The notes beneath the pieces were generated by a model. It had not been told where the DNA came from. It ran no database searches and saw only the letters and a program-made list of their open reading frames with translations. 64,000 bases of DNA, from contig JAIVFJ010000083.1 in NCBI GenBank assembly GCA_025765615.1, forward strand, positions 202,638-266,637, read 5' to 3'. Below, in pieces: positions 21,626 to 32,957 of this stretch (position 1 is the stretch's first letter; every line of letters begins with the position of its first letter). The translations under genes and the position numbers were made by a program. The stretch is from Zopfochytrium polystomum. Its lineage: Eukaryota > Chytridiomycota > Chytridiomycetes > Chytridiales > Chytridiaceae.

Positions 21626-21755
21626 AGCCAGGCTAACAGCCCAGCTTACGTCCGGCTCCGTGCACAACCTCACCACCTCTCACATCCTTGCCTTGATAGG
21701 TGCAGGTGATTCGTCTTTTTTTGATTGGCTGGGTCGAGAGAAAGAGGAGAAGAGA

Positions 21756-21831
<76 letters not shown>

Positions 21832-23565
21832 GGAGGAACTTAAGGCAAACTCATGAAACTCTCCCAGAAAAAGCACCTAAATGTTGGGGGAAAAAAAAGA
21901 AATTTTCTTCACTCACGCAAATTGGAACCAGGCGGCCATTCACCTTTGGGGCCAGCTATCAAAAGAACCGCCACCAACCGACCCACCTACCCCTGCCCTA
22001 GGCAAAAGTAAACACACTTTGCGGACTCTCGCCCCACTGCAAGTTGGTTTAAGGTTGAAGGTCTCTCCGTTGCTGAGGCCTGCCGTGACCAGCCCTTCAT
22101 CACTTTGGAGGTTTGTTGATAAGGTTGCAAAACCCCTCAACTTGCTGAGGCGGGTGGTGTCTGAGGCAGTGGGTGCGGGGGGGCCCCAAAAAAAAAGGCG
22201 TGGAACAGTTTTCTGCCCTGCCTGCTACGGTCACTTTCGGCTACTTCACGGTAAGGTTGGGGTGGGACAGGCACGCCGGTTCGAGCCTTTCCTCCTTTCC
22301 TCCCATGCTTGCAGAGGAACATTAGCTGACCAATTCTTTTGAACGGCGGAACCGCTTTCCGTTGTTTGTGCGGTAAGTTTGGTGTGGGAACGATGGAGAT
22401 CAGCTTCCGGCTTTCTCGCTTTCTTTCCTTTCCATTAATTGCTTGCAGATGAAGGGCTGTTTCTTCTGAACGGCCAAATCAGGTCTCGTAAGTGCACGAA
22501 AAATTCCGAAAGTTCCATGTATTGTTGCTTTCATGCAGCCTCATTGTTCGTCGCTTCCATGATCTGCCTTGAGCGCCTCGTTGATTTTGACTATTAACTG
22601 TTTCTTTTGGAATCTCTTTCCAACGCTCGTTGGTTGTGTTGCATGGAAGCCAGCTATTGTCACCGACTGCAACTGAAGGAGGGAAACCGTGCCGGCTGAA
22701 ACCTCCTGCAACGTTCGGGCGCTTGTGTTCTCGTCTTGTCGACTCTCGCTGCATGCGCGGCCTAATTATTTTCTTTGCAGGATGAAGCCGGCGCCGTCGC
22801 TCTATTTGAGGGAATCACTTCGCAGGCCGCCGCCCCGTTGGCCATCCACGCCACCGCTCGTGGCGTCGCTCGACGCAGCCCTGCTCCACCACCTCTACCC
22901 TGCGACCTCGCTTGACTTGCCACGCCGCGCCGCAGCTCCCTCACATTTGATTGACGCCAGAACGCCGCCAGAGTGAGATCGCCGCCAGATTGCGCGATCG
23001 CAATTGCCCCGCCGTGATCACCGCCTTCACCAACGTAGCCAGATTGCTGAAAACGCCTTCCGCCGACTTGCCAGCGAGATTGTGATCAATCTATCGCAAT
23101 CTCCTGTTGAATTGCAATCGCCTTCACCATTGCAACCACATCACAATCTTCGTGCTGAATTGGGATTGTTACCCCCCTCTTCATGAGCGGCTCACCCCCC
23201 TCCACGTTCTTTGGCACCCACACTGATTGACACATATTGACAATCACCACTCAACCAGACCCCTCTGTTGCCCCACTCACTGAACTCAATATTCTACGCT
23301 TTATCTCCACCTGCGACCTCACCATTCGACAGCGGCCCATCCTTTCAAAGGATCAGGCTTACTATTTGCTCCGCCTTTTGCACCCCTTGACAGACAAACA
23401 GGCTGCCTGCCTTCAGACTACATCCCCACATATTAACTGACCACCAGCAGCCACCGCAGAATCCACCAACAAACCTGCCATACAACTCATCCTCCAACAC
23501 CTGCTCCTGGAAATACTGAATTTTCGTTGTATTCTATCTACAAACCAAGCTCACATATTCTTCTT
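21626..23565. mobile_element. Unclassified insertion separating two helicase fragments
   Basis: About 1.9 kb of higher-GC DNA between the mid and ATPase fragments of the D5-like relic. It holds a (GA)n tract, several GTAAG...TTGCAG intron-like segments between 22230 and 22480, and G/C-rich stretches with CAGATTG/GCAATC motifs (22970-23160). No protein is recognisable on either strand. The mirror copy is about 60465-62425. Boundaries are inferred from where helicase-like sequence stops. Confidence 0.4.
21764..21830. repeat. (GA)n microsatellite, left arm
   Basis: Long GA run. The mirrored site near 62190-62300 is a more interrupted CT-rich tract, showing post-duplication length change. Confidence 0.9.
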
Positions 23566-24020
23566 TCCTTCCAGGTCTAAACTCATCAGCTTTCAAATCA
23601 TACATCCCAATTGGGAAGCCAAGCAATTCATAGTTTGTATCAAAGATATCAGCATTTTCTTCACTGCACATCACTTCTATTTTTTTCATGAGTGTTGTTG
23701 TGTACTCCATTCATTCACTCATATTATTCTTTCCATGAAACATCAAAATTTCTTCGCAGACTCTTTACGTATTTCTGGACAAAATTTGATGTTCTTTGTT
23801 TGCACATTCCACTCATTTCTTCGAAAATATCCCATTGTTTGGTTTCATCAGCATAAATTGCAGTTATCGGAGGGTTGTGACGTGCTTGGTAAACGTTTGG
23901 TGCATTTCTTTGGTTATTTCATACCTCTCTTCTTGTGGATATTTAAATGTGCAGTTGTCTAATGACACTGCATAGCCATGTTTCAAATCACAATTTGCTG
24001 TAACTTATTTCTTACATTTC
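23566..24020 (-). pseudogene. D5-N region of the primase-helicase relic, left arm
   Basis: The minus strand carries YAVSLDNCTFKYPQEERYE, frame breaks, then a clean stretch: FDTNYELLGFPIGMYDLKAD followed by EFRPGRKEEYVSL. The L-L-G-F-x-x-G-x-Y-D-L...F-R-x-G...E-(E/D)-Y-V-S signature is characteristic of the region just before Walker A in D5-like helicases. The mirror copy is 57830-58161 plus 60299-60459, where a further 2.1-kb insertion splits it. Confidence 0.6.
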
Positions 24021-24660
24021 TTGCTGAGTGGAGCATGTCATGCTAACAACAACCCATGCTGATTGTCGTCAGCTTGTTGTTTTTTATCTGAGGGACATCA
24101 TGTTTTATAATTTTTTATTTGTTCCAGCCCCAAAGGGGCTGGTGGGAAGAGAAAGAGCCATCAATGGTGAAGTGTAATAGACTTCGTCCAGGTATCACCT
24201 CAGCCATCCCACCCCATCCACTATGGACTTACAGGGTTGTCAGGCATCTCCACCACACATAAAGCAACAATGATCATTGATTTTTCTGCTCAAAGAAACA
24301 CCTTGTCAACTGACACTCAAGACCCCACCCTCCACCGCCGCCCTCCACCGCCTTGCTGCCACCAGATTGACGCCAGATTGATGTCAGATCGTTGTCAGAT
24401 CATCAGATCGTCAGATCGTCGCCAGATCGCCAGATTGCTGCCAGATTGACTCCAAATTGTCAGGACCAGACTTCATACTTGCTCTGCCTTTTGTTAGGTG
24501 GCACTGACTGGTTAGCAGCATGTTAAGATTTGAGCCAAGGAAGTCAGCTTCCTATGTCAACGGCAGCCTCGTCGCCGCTGCTGATGCGACTTACACTAAG
24601 TCGGGTAAGCCGAAAGGCCTAATCTGAATCCAATGAAAAGAGTTAGGTGAAGACAGCGGT
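24021..24660. repeat. Non-coding repeat DNA with imperfect CAGATCG/CAGATTG tandem
   Basis: At about 24360-24455 the motif CAGAT(C/T)G(T/C)(C/T)G recurs roughly every 10-17 bp. The mirror is at 57385-57475. No gene is seen. The flanks match the right arm well. Confidence 0.6.
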
Positions 24661-24938
24661 GATTCTAGCTTTGGCCGTTGTACAGATTAATATTGATAAT
24701 AATAAGAGCACAAATAATAATAGTGACAGGTGACGTAGGCGCAACAACAAGTGTCAGTCGGTGGCTTATGTGGACAACCAATAATAATAAAATAATAATA
24801 TATACAGCGGAGTCCAAGCTGAATGCGTGTATAACGCGCTTTGAGACAGGTGGATAATCCTCAGAATTATCAGTGAAAAAGTGGGTATACACTCTTTTAT
24901 TTGAGGTCACAGGCTTGACGGCCTGTTGTCCTCACACC
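24661..24938 (-). repeat. LTR-like sequence of a second family (TGTGAGGACAACAGGC...)
   Basis: Read on the minus strand it starts TGTGAGGACAACAGGCCG, then a short hairpin-like CAGGCCGTCAAGCCTG and a CCTCAAATAAAAG block, then TTATTATTATT stretches. The mirror is 56897-57170. A diverged relative forms the right end of the 2.1-kb insertion at 58162-60298. No internal coding region or target duplication could be defined. Confidence 0.4.
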
Positions 24939-25196
24939 TCGCGCTACCCTCACTGTCGCAAGCCAGATGGATTTGAAGAGACTCTGTATTGGTGCCAAAG
25001 GACATAAATCAGATTGAAGAAAAAAGGAAAAAGAGAAATGGCCCAAAAACAGAGAGAGACCAAATTGACAAGTCAACCCCCTGACTTGGAACATCCACCA
25101 CAAATGCTCTAAGTCTCCCCAACCCTATGCGTGTATGTACAAGTGCCGAAAATAAATAATAAATTAGGTGGGTTGGGGTATGGCCTGTCAGGCACC

Positions 25197-26737
25197 TGTT
25201 ATGAATCACCCTCTGGAAACCTCTGGAACGTTCTAGAACATTCCTCCATGGAACCTTGTGGAATCTTCTGGAACCTTCTTTCCTTTCCTGACTTGTCTTG
25301 TTGTTGTCATTGGTATCATTGGTATCATTGTATTACTAATTGCTCTTTCTGGAACTTTCTTTGAGTCTTGACAAGGAAGACTCTCAAAAGGTATAAAAGG
25401 GGGAAGGGGGGACCTGTCCCATCCCTCAAGTGAATTATTGTTTCCAATACAATCATCACTCCTCTCAGTTCCTTGTCTGCCATGCCTTGCCTTGTCCTGC
25501 CATGTTCCTGACATCATAATTCACTTCACCCTCTCCTACTACTCTCTGCCATGATGTCTGACCCAAACAACACCTTCCCTGATGCAACTGCCTTCCAAGC
25601 CTTGATGGACCAATTACAAGCCCTTTCAAGACAGACACACCAACTTCAAGTACAAGTCCTTCACCAGCAGCACCAGCTTCAACAACAACTTCACCAACAA
25701 GAACAACAAGCTCTTCCCCTGCCCCAAGCCAACCAAGCAAGAGAGCCCAAGGTTCTCAGCCCTGACAAGTTCATTGGGCTGGCCAAAGACCTCAGGAACT
25801 TTATGACCACTGTGGAGAATGTCATCCTTCTCCAACCTTCAAAATTTCCCAGTGAGCAAGTCAAGGTTCTTTTCACAAGCACCCTCCTGTCTGGTCAAGC
25901 CCAATCATGGTACAGATCTCTCCCAAGCCCACCCACCACCCTGCAAGCGCTCTGGGAGGCTGGAAGCTACCTTTGGTGACCCCTACGCATCTTGGACAGC
26001 AAGATCCAAGCTCAAGCATTATCAAGCAAGGAAAGCAATCTTGTGTGGCCTACACCAACCAATTCAAACAACTAGCCAGAGACTCTGGATACAATGTTCC
26101 AGCTCTGATGGAGCGGTACCATGATGGTCTCCAAGAGTCTATCCAAGACATGCTTTCCCAGTCTCTGCACATCCCTGAGACCTTGGAAGAGTACATTCCC
26201 CTTGTCATCAAGATTGACAACAGACTCTACTCCAAGAGGTTTCTTGGATGCCAAGTGGTTTGGAAGGACACTCAAGTTCCTTGTCAAGTGGAAAGGTTAC
26301 TCAGATGGTGACAACACCTGGGAACCTGAGTCAAACCTCACTCTCTGCCAAGACCTTCTGCTCAAGTTCAAGACCAGGTACCCCACCAAGTTGCAGAAGA
26401 GGCCTAAAAGGGGGAGATGAAGTTTTGAATCACCCTTTGGAAACCTCTGGAACCTTCTAGAACATTCCTTCATGGAACCTTGTGGAACCTTCTGGAACCT
26501 TTTTTGCTTTCCTGACTTGTCTTGTTGTTGTCATTGGTATCATTGGTGTCATTGTATTACTAATTGCTCTTTCTGGAACTTTCTTTGAGTCTTGACAAGG
26601 AAGACTCTCAAAAGGTATAAAAGGGGGAAGGGGGGACCTGTCCCATCCCTCAAGTGAATTATTGTTTCCAATACAATCATCACTCCTCTCAGTTCCTTGT
26701 CTGCCATGCCTTGCCTTGTCCTGCCATGTTCCTGACA
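25197..26737 (+). mobile_element. Internally deleted chromovirus copy with two LTRs, left arm
   Basis: LTRs at 25197-25513 and about 26421-26737 (short subtype) are flanked by a perfect GCACC duplication (25192-25196 and 26738-26742). The interior has the PBS and the first two thirds of gag (from the ATG at 25552), with a 1-bp change that breaks the gag frame near 25965. Gag is then joined directly to the chromodomain end of pol, a deletion of roughly 3.7 kb, then the purine tract. The 5' end of the second LTR is mutated. In the right arm the same site, with the same duplication, holds only a solo LTR (56321-56637). Confidence 0.93.
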
Positions 26738-26742
26738 GCACC

Positions 26743-27597
26743 CCATCCCTAGGCAGTTGGGCTGTCTCTGTTAGTCATCAAAAAGAAAATATGTTGAGAA
26801 AACCCTGGCGCAATGGAAACTGTTAAGACGAAAGTAGTAAAAGCAGGCCCAATAACAAAGACAGATTAGGCACAAGTACGCTTTGATAGCGCCTTGGAAA
26901 CTAAAGAACTGGGAATAAGAATAGGGGTCCCAATCCTTGCAGTTTTATGACAGGTACGCTTGTTTTTGCGAATAAAATCCCTAGACTTTGTCACTGAGAC
27001 CTCAGTGTAGTCTCACATGCTCGCTTGCACTGTTGACAAATACTCTGAGTATTAAGTGGAACGGAAACCTGGTGTTAACAGTTTTCCTCCTCCTCTGCTC
27101 AAGCAGATAATATTGGAGAGGTTTTTACCCTGTGCCAGTCACACTTGCCTAGCAACTATTACATCGTGCACATCATCATTATGTATCAATTATTCATAAC
27201 AGAGTTTTTCTCTTTCTCTTGAAGTTGGGGAGAAGGACCACCCACCCACAAACACACATCTCCGCTTCATTCACTCCTTCCACTCACTCACTCAGAGTAG
27301 ACTGTTTACACATTTATCGTTGCTGTGCCTGTTATCCTCACTCCAACACAGAGCCAGCAGTGTCAGACAGTTGGTGGTGGGCCAGCTGCATTCCCCACCC
27401 GCAGCCCCTTAAGAGGAGCTTCTGAAGGGACCATGTACTCGCCTGGGTGTGTATCACCTCTCACTACCCTCACCTTGTGAGCCAGATGGATTTGAAGGGA
27501 CTCTGAGCCAACATTTCAAAAATCCCCCAAAAACAGACCCTTGAAGGACAGAAATCTTCTTCTATTTTAGCTTCCCCTCACTGCTCATAAAACTTGA
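26743..27597. repeat. Old dispersed repeat and non-coding DNA, left arm
   Basis: 26743-27010 is the reverse complement of the repeat also seen at 5850-6100 and 56040-56315. 27010-27597 is non-coding DNA shared with 55459-56040. No supported gene; one 68-codon frame on each arm is identical but lacks coding features. Confidence 0.5.
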
Positions 27598-29161
27598 TCA
27601 ACGACGATCTCCGAGCCTGAAGCGCCTCGCCTTGCCGCCGCCCGTCGCCCTTTTGACCGCAGGTGCAGCCTTGGCCGCCTTTGCCTTCGCCGTCGCAGCG
27701 GCTTTGGGCTTCTTCTGCGCGGCCTTCCCTCCCTTGGGCCTGGCGCTCTTTCCTTGCATCTTTGGCGTTCGTTTCACCGCACCCTTTCCATTCTTTGGCG
27801 ATGGCTGGGTCGTCTCGAATTTCCTCTGCCGAACCTTGACGCTCTTCCCTCCTCCTTTGGAAGTGGCCTTGCCGTCCTTCCCCCTTGCTTTAAACGCAGC
27901 CGCCTTCGATCGCGATTTTCGGGATTGGGGCGCCCGACCGCCGGCCTTTTTTGCCTTGGCTTTGGTCGCCTTGGACTTGCCCCTTTTGTCACGCCCCAGA
28001 GTCTTTGACCGCTCCTTCGACTTCTTGGGAGGACCGCCGCGCTCCTGCTTGCTCCCCGGATTGGCCGTGTCGCGCGTCCTTGGGACTTTTCCGGCTTTGT
28101 CCGTTGAAGATTTCTCGATCGCATTCTTTGGAGTGCTCAGGCCTCGCGACTTGGTCTGATGCACGCATTTTAAGTAATCGCCTCACAAAAGTCGAGACGG
28201 CCTTACGCCAAACTACAGGCTACCTTTACCTCTGCGTCTTCCGTGACAGGCTTTTTGGGGATCGGGCAAGCCGTACTCGATCTCCGTGTAATTCCGCCAT
28301 CTGGTCCGACATAACAGTCAGTCGCGCCCATAATCTGCTGAAACTCTTGGCACTTCTCGCACGCTCGTACAAATTGCGCGGGGCGTGTGTCACCGTGAAC
28401 CTTTCCGAACGCAGCAAATCGTCCTCCGTCGCCATTGATGGTCTGATATCGAGCCTCGTAACCACGGTCTCGGACCTCTTGTGACTTTGCACTCAGCTCC
28501 GCGCATCCGCGGTGGTGTCCGCAACGAACGGCAGCAGCATGGACGTTTTCGGTGTTTGTTCGCACTCCGTTCGAGCTTCCCGTGACGGTGGTGGAGAAGA
28601 AGACCTTCTCTCCGTCCTTTGGGTGATAGGCCGAGACGACCAAATGCCTTGCCTTCTCCTCATCTGACAGACTGACGTAGAAGGCTTTTGTGTCTTGACG
28701 AAGGTGAGCATCGGTGTATTGGGCGGGGTCTGAAATTTGCTTCTCTGCCGTTGTCACGAAGATATCGTCCCGCTCCTGTTGGTCCTTCTTGTTCCTCTTT
28801 CGGGCGCCGACGATTTCATATCCCTCCTCATCTATCTCGGCGCCCCCAACAAGGGTTGTCCTTGTAATGGGTCCGTCATTGGCGCCGCGCCGTCCCCGTC
28901 CATCTCCTCGACGTCGCTGCCGCGGGCGGATCCAACATCCACAAGGCCTGGCCAGTCGAGCGCCTTGTGGAAGTCCTCGTCAGCGATCACGGCTGCGTCG
29001 GCAATGGTCGCTGCGGTCCAGAAGAAGTCGTGGTCGTTTGCGATGCCGGGCGATTCGAGACACTGCAATGCCGCCGCCGCCGAGGGCAGTGCCTGAGCGC
29101 TCTGCTGGAGGAAGAGGACGGCGAGCAGTGCGAGGAGTTCCACGACCACGGTGGCGAGCAT
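27598..29161 (-). pseudogene. Secreted protein with cytidine-deaminase-like zinc motifs and Lys-rich tail, left-arm copy (frameshifted)
   Basis: From the ATG at 29161 a signal peptide is evident (MLATVVVELLALLAVLFLQQ, then SAQA-LP). After an acidic region, a 5-bp GCGGC-type insertion near 28885 shifts the frame. The downstream frame (28757-28231) carries GCAELSA (28505 on) and, 46 residues later, CEKC (28361 on): the C-A-E and C-x-x-C zinc motifs of the CDA deaminase fold. A 74-bp GTAAAG...CAG intron (28229-28156) would join it in phase to a 186-codon Lys/Ala/Arg-rich tail (28155-27598) like a linker-histone tail. The deaminase call is motif-based and unconfirmed; a plain zinc-binding domain is the alternative. 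An upstream in-frame ATG exists at 29305. Confidence 0.45.
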
Positions 29162-29305
29162 GGTGCTATTGTGGAGGAGTAGGCAGATGTGGGAAGAACG
29201 CTGTGATCGGGCTGCTGCGGTGGTGGTGGTCGCGGAGCGGCGACTTTTGGGCGACGGCGGTGAGGACGGCGGTGAGAACGGCTGTGTCTTTGCTGCGTCG
29301 GTCAT

Positions 29306-30006
29306 TGATTCTTGGTGTGCGAGGGGGGAGAGTGTGCGAGGAACGACGTGGAAGGGGCGAGGAAAAAAAACTTAAAACGCTCTTCTTTTATGGTCTGTTG
29401 GAAGGGGGCTGCTTGAATCACAGAGAGGAATGGCTGTTTGTTGTTTGTTTGTTTGTCTGTTGTTTTTAAGACAAAAACAAGAAAAGGTTGTCTCCAATTA
29501 AGTTGAGACAGACACAAAGCTGGCCGCTGTGATGGTTTGTTTGTTGGAGACACAGTCGATCGTCCTTCATCTAATGAGACACAGAAGTCGTCAAAAAAAA
29601 AAAAAAAAAAAAAAAAAAAAGGAAACACACCAGGGTTCTTCGTTCTCTCGTTTTGAGGGAGCGGAAACGTTTGAGCAGTCAGTAAAGAGAACGGGAGGGA
29701 GCGAGCGAGCGACAGAGAAAAAGCGCAAAATAGACGGTAGCGAGTGCGGCACACGCACACACACTCACTCCACCCAAACCTTCCCGCACTGCCCGCTGAT
29801 CCGTCCTCTCCGTCCTAACCACTCTGCTGATCCAGGTACTGGTCGGCAAAAATCAAGGCGATCGTGCTCAGCTTTGTCGACGATCTTTAAAGGAGCGAGC
29901 GACCGTAAGATCTGGCCCGACGGGGTCCAGAATTTCGCAGGTCCATCAAGGTCTGTATGATCCGTATTCCCTTCATCTTTGATGACCGAAGCGCGTGACG
30001 CGCGAA
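29306..30006. other. Upstream region of the deaminase-like gene, with A-run
   Basis: Non-coding. Contains a 28-nt A-run at 29594-29621. The part from about 28955 to 29525 is missing in the right arm. An 88-codon minus-strand frame at 29765-30031 is present in both arms with two differences but shows no domain. Confidence 0.4.
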
Positions 30007-30162
30007 TCAAGACAAGCGCAACCAAACCCACGTTCCACTCTCCGAGCCCACCGCCAGCGTGGGGTCGTCCCTTGCGCGCTGGCGATTGAGCTCTTCAGGT
30101 TCTTTGCTTTTGCTTGGGGTCATTAGTTCTGCAGAATACTCGAAGACATCCTCACTGAGCAT
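30007..30162 (-). CDS. Possible short exon or ORF, conserved in both arms
   Basis: 51 codons from the ATG at 30162 (MLSEDVFEYSAELMTPSKSK) with ordinary protein composition. The frame stays open for about 25 codons upstream of the ATG, suggesting part of a longer exon. The right-arm equivalent is 53428-53583. No family is recognised. Confidence 0.25.
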   Translation of the reverse strand: MLSEDVFEYSAELMTPSKSKEPEELNRQRARDDPTLAVGSESGTWVWLRLS

Positions 30163-30384
30163 GTTGTTTTCGCACAGTCCAAGGTTTGTGTTTCTGGAGC
30201 TAACGATTTCAGGAATAAAGTAGGCCAGTTTTGGGCCACTCCTGCTTCAGAATTGGACTGTGTTAGATCCCTTTCCTCCTTTTTTTTTTTTGTTTGCTTC
30301 CTGTTGTTGCTATTCCGCTTTCCATTTTATGAAAGCTTCCCCCGTGTAGCCATCATTCACGTATTGTAACACGTTTACCTTATA

Positions 30385-30791
30385 TTATAGTATGTTCTGA
30401 CGCATTTTTTTCGATCTCTCAATATCCCTTGTTGTTTTTTCCCTCAGAATCAACCAACGTTCGTCCCAACGAAATGCAAAGGCCAAGATGACGGTATCGT
30501 CAATGAATGGGTCTTTTTCATCGTAAATCAAAACAGGTTCGCGGGAAGCGGGCAAGAAGCTCCAACGGAGCGTACTGGGGAGAAAGGTAGAGTCACTGAC
30601 AAAGTCGATGGGAACTGGCGAGTTGCAGAGGTACATAAGTGCCATGGCACGCATTTCTAAAACAGACGGGAGATGTAAGTAGTTTGGGCCAAAGGCATCC
30701 ATGAGTATGACTGGCATTTACTATTAATAGAGATTGACTCACGTTCAGGCGTCAGCATGCGGTCCATAACATAACTCATTCGGCTCGCCAT
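30385..30791 (-). CDS. Uncharacterised 106-residue protein, two exons, left-arm copy
   Basis: Exon 1 (30791-30743) starts at the ATG of MASRMSYVMDRMLTPE and ends at a GTGAGT donor. An 86-bp intron ends in GTTTTAG. Exon 2 (30656-30385) continues in phase with MRAMALMYLCNSPVPIDF and ends KKMRQNIL-stop. The mix of acidic and aromatic residues is globular-like. The right-arm copy (52800-53206) encodes the same protein, so both could be expressed. No family is recognised. Confidence 0.5.
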
Positions 30792-31222
30792 TGCAGGGGG
30801 CTCTTGATCAATTTCTCCTTCTTTTCCACCTCATTGTGAGATTCCTATCTCACCAATCATGGTCTTAGCTGGGTCTCCCGAAAAGCTCTCCCCCAGTTAT
30901 GACTATGTCATTATATTGGCTCAAAACTTATTTTTATTTTCTCTTACTACTATTCATCACATTCCCTCATGGGCTCTAGTGTTTATTACTATAAAAGGGA
31001 AAAAATCCTCCAGTGAGACATCGCACATTTGCCGCCGCTGCGGCCACCACCACGGCCGCCACCCTGGCGATCCTCCTGCATCACCACTTTCATTGCCCCT
31101 GCCAGATCGCAATCTTGGATCACAATCACTGATTGCGGTCCCCAGACTCTGACTGCTCTCCACCACCTCATCTGCTAGATCCCAATCTTTGCTCTCGACC
31201 TTTCGCCCTCTGCTGCTGTGCC
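30792..31222. other. Intergenic region between the 106-residue gene and chromovirus copy 2
   Basis: Contains G/C-rich CCGCCGCTGCGGCC and a GATCGCAATCTTGGATC-type patch; shared with 52370-52799. No gene. Confidence 0.4.
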
Positions 31223-31571
31223 TGCCATGTCAGGAACAGGGCAGGACAGGACAAGGGAGACAAGGAACTGATGATTGTATTGGAAACAATAATTCACTTG
31301 AGGGATGGGACAGGTCCCCCATCCCCCTTTTATACCTTTTGAGAGTGTTCCTTGTCAAGACTCCAAGAAAGTTCCAGAAAGAGCAATTAGTAATACAATG
31401 ATACCAATGATACCAATGACAACAAGACAAGTCAGGAAAGCAAAGAAGGTTCCAGAAGGTTCCACAAGGTTCCATGAAGGAATGTTCTAGAAGGTTCCAG
31501 AAGGTTCCAGAAGGTTCCATGAAGGAATGTTCTAGAAGGTTCCAGAGGTTTCCAGAGGGTGATTCATAACA

Positions 31572-32957
31572 TCATCTCCCCCTTTTAGGCCTCTTCTGCA
31601 ACTTGGTGGGGTACCTGGTCTTGAACTCGAGCAGAAGGTCTTGGCAGTGAGTGAGGTTTGACTCAGGCTCCCAGGTGTTGTCAGCATCTGAGTAACCTTT
31701 CCACTTAACAAGGAACTTGAGTGTCCTTCCAAACCACTTGGCATCCAAGATTTGTTCAACCTCAAATTCCTCTTCACCTTCTACCTCAACTGGAGGAGGA
31801 GGAGGAACAACTCTGCCTCGAATGGAATTGGCCACAAACTTCTCTAAAAGGCTGACATGGAAAACTGGGTGGATCTTCATGGACGCAGGGAGATCCAGCT
31901 TGAAGGTGACTGGATTGATTTGCTCCAAGATCTTGAAAGGACCCAACTTGAGGTTGTCTAGCTTGGGACTTGGTCTTTTGGTCTGCAAGTTCTTCCTCAG
32001 AAGCCAAACTTGCTGACCCACAGCAAGGTCATGGTCCATTCTGTGAGTGTTGGCAAATCTTGAGGCATCTTCTTGGGCTTGCTTCAGGGTGGAGTCCAGG
32101 AAGGAGTTGATGATCTTGAGCTTATGTAAGTGTGAAGCAGCAGCAGGAGCTTGGACATTGGATAGGGTCTCTTGTCCCAGAAGATCTCCTCTTGGATTGA
32201 AGCCATAGGTTGCAAAGAAAGGAGATAGCTGGGTGCTTGAGTGGAGAGAATTGTTGAGAGCAAATTCTGCCAGTGGAAGGAGGGTGGGCCAATCATCCTG
32301 TTGATAGCTGACATAGCACCTCAAATACTGCTCCAGAGTCTGGTTTGTTCTTTCTGTTTGTCCATCAGTCTGAGGGTGATAAGCAGTTGACAGTTGAGAC
32401 TTGATTCCAAGGGCTGCTGTGAGTGCTTTCCAAAATTGAGATCTGAACTGTGGTCCTCTGTCACTGACGATTGACTGAGGCAGCCCATGGAGCCTGAATA
32501 TGTGCTGCAAAAACAGGTCTGCTGTTCCTTGTGCATCTATATTCTCAGTGCAGGGGATGAAATGGGCCAACTTTGTCCTTCTGCAGATGACAACAAGGAT
32601 AGAGTCAAATCCATGGGATGGGGGCAGTTTCACAATGAAGTCCATGGATATTGATGACCAAGGGCTGATGGCAATTGGGAGGAGTTCCAGAAGTCCATAG
32701 GGCTTGTGTCTGCTGGATTTGTTTCTTTGACAGGTTTCACAGCTGCTGACATAGTTCTTGATGTACTTCCTCATGCCTGGCCAGTAGAAGTCTCTGGAAA
32801 CAAGCTCATATGTCTTGTGCTCTCCTGGGTGTCCAGCTGTTGCTGCATCATGCCTTGTCTTGAGTATCTCAAGTTTTTCCTCCTCTTGGCTGATTTGAAT
32901 CTTGTGGGGCTTGGGGTCCTTGGAAATAGCATGGGCCCACACACTGTCAGGAAGCAA
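31572..32957 (-). pseudogene. Integrase-chromodomain part of pol, copy 2
   Basis: 461 codons with the zinc motif, DDE triad and chromodomain as in copy 1. It is separated from the RT frame by the same frame change after RNase H. It differs from copies 1 and 3 in the linker before the chromodomain (NSIRGR instead of NFIPGR). Confidence 0.85.

Noticed and set aside
22230..22500. Series of GTAAG...TTGCAG segments taken as a multi-exon gene
   Set aside because: The intervening segments do not give a continuous frame, and the left and right arm versions differ by frame-changing indels.
27598..28155. Lys-rich segment as a stand-alone histone H1 gene
   Set aside because: There is no winged-helix globular domain, and a phase-matched intron links it to the upstream zinc-motif exon. 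It is better seen as a basic tail.
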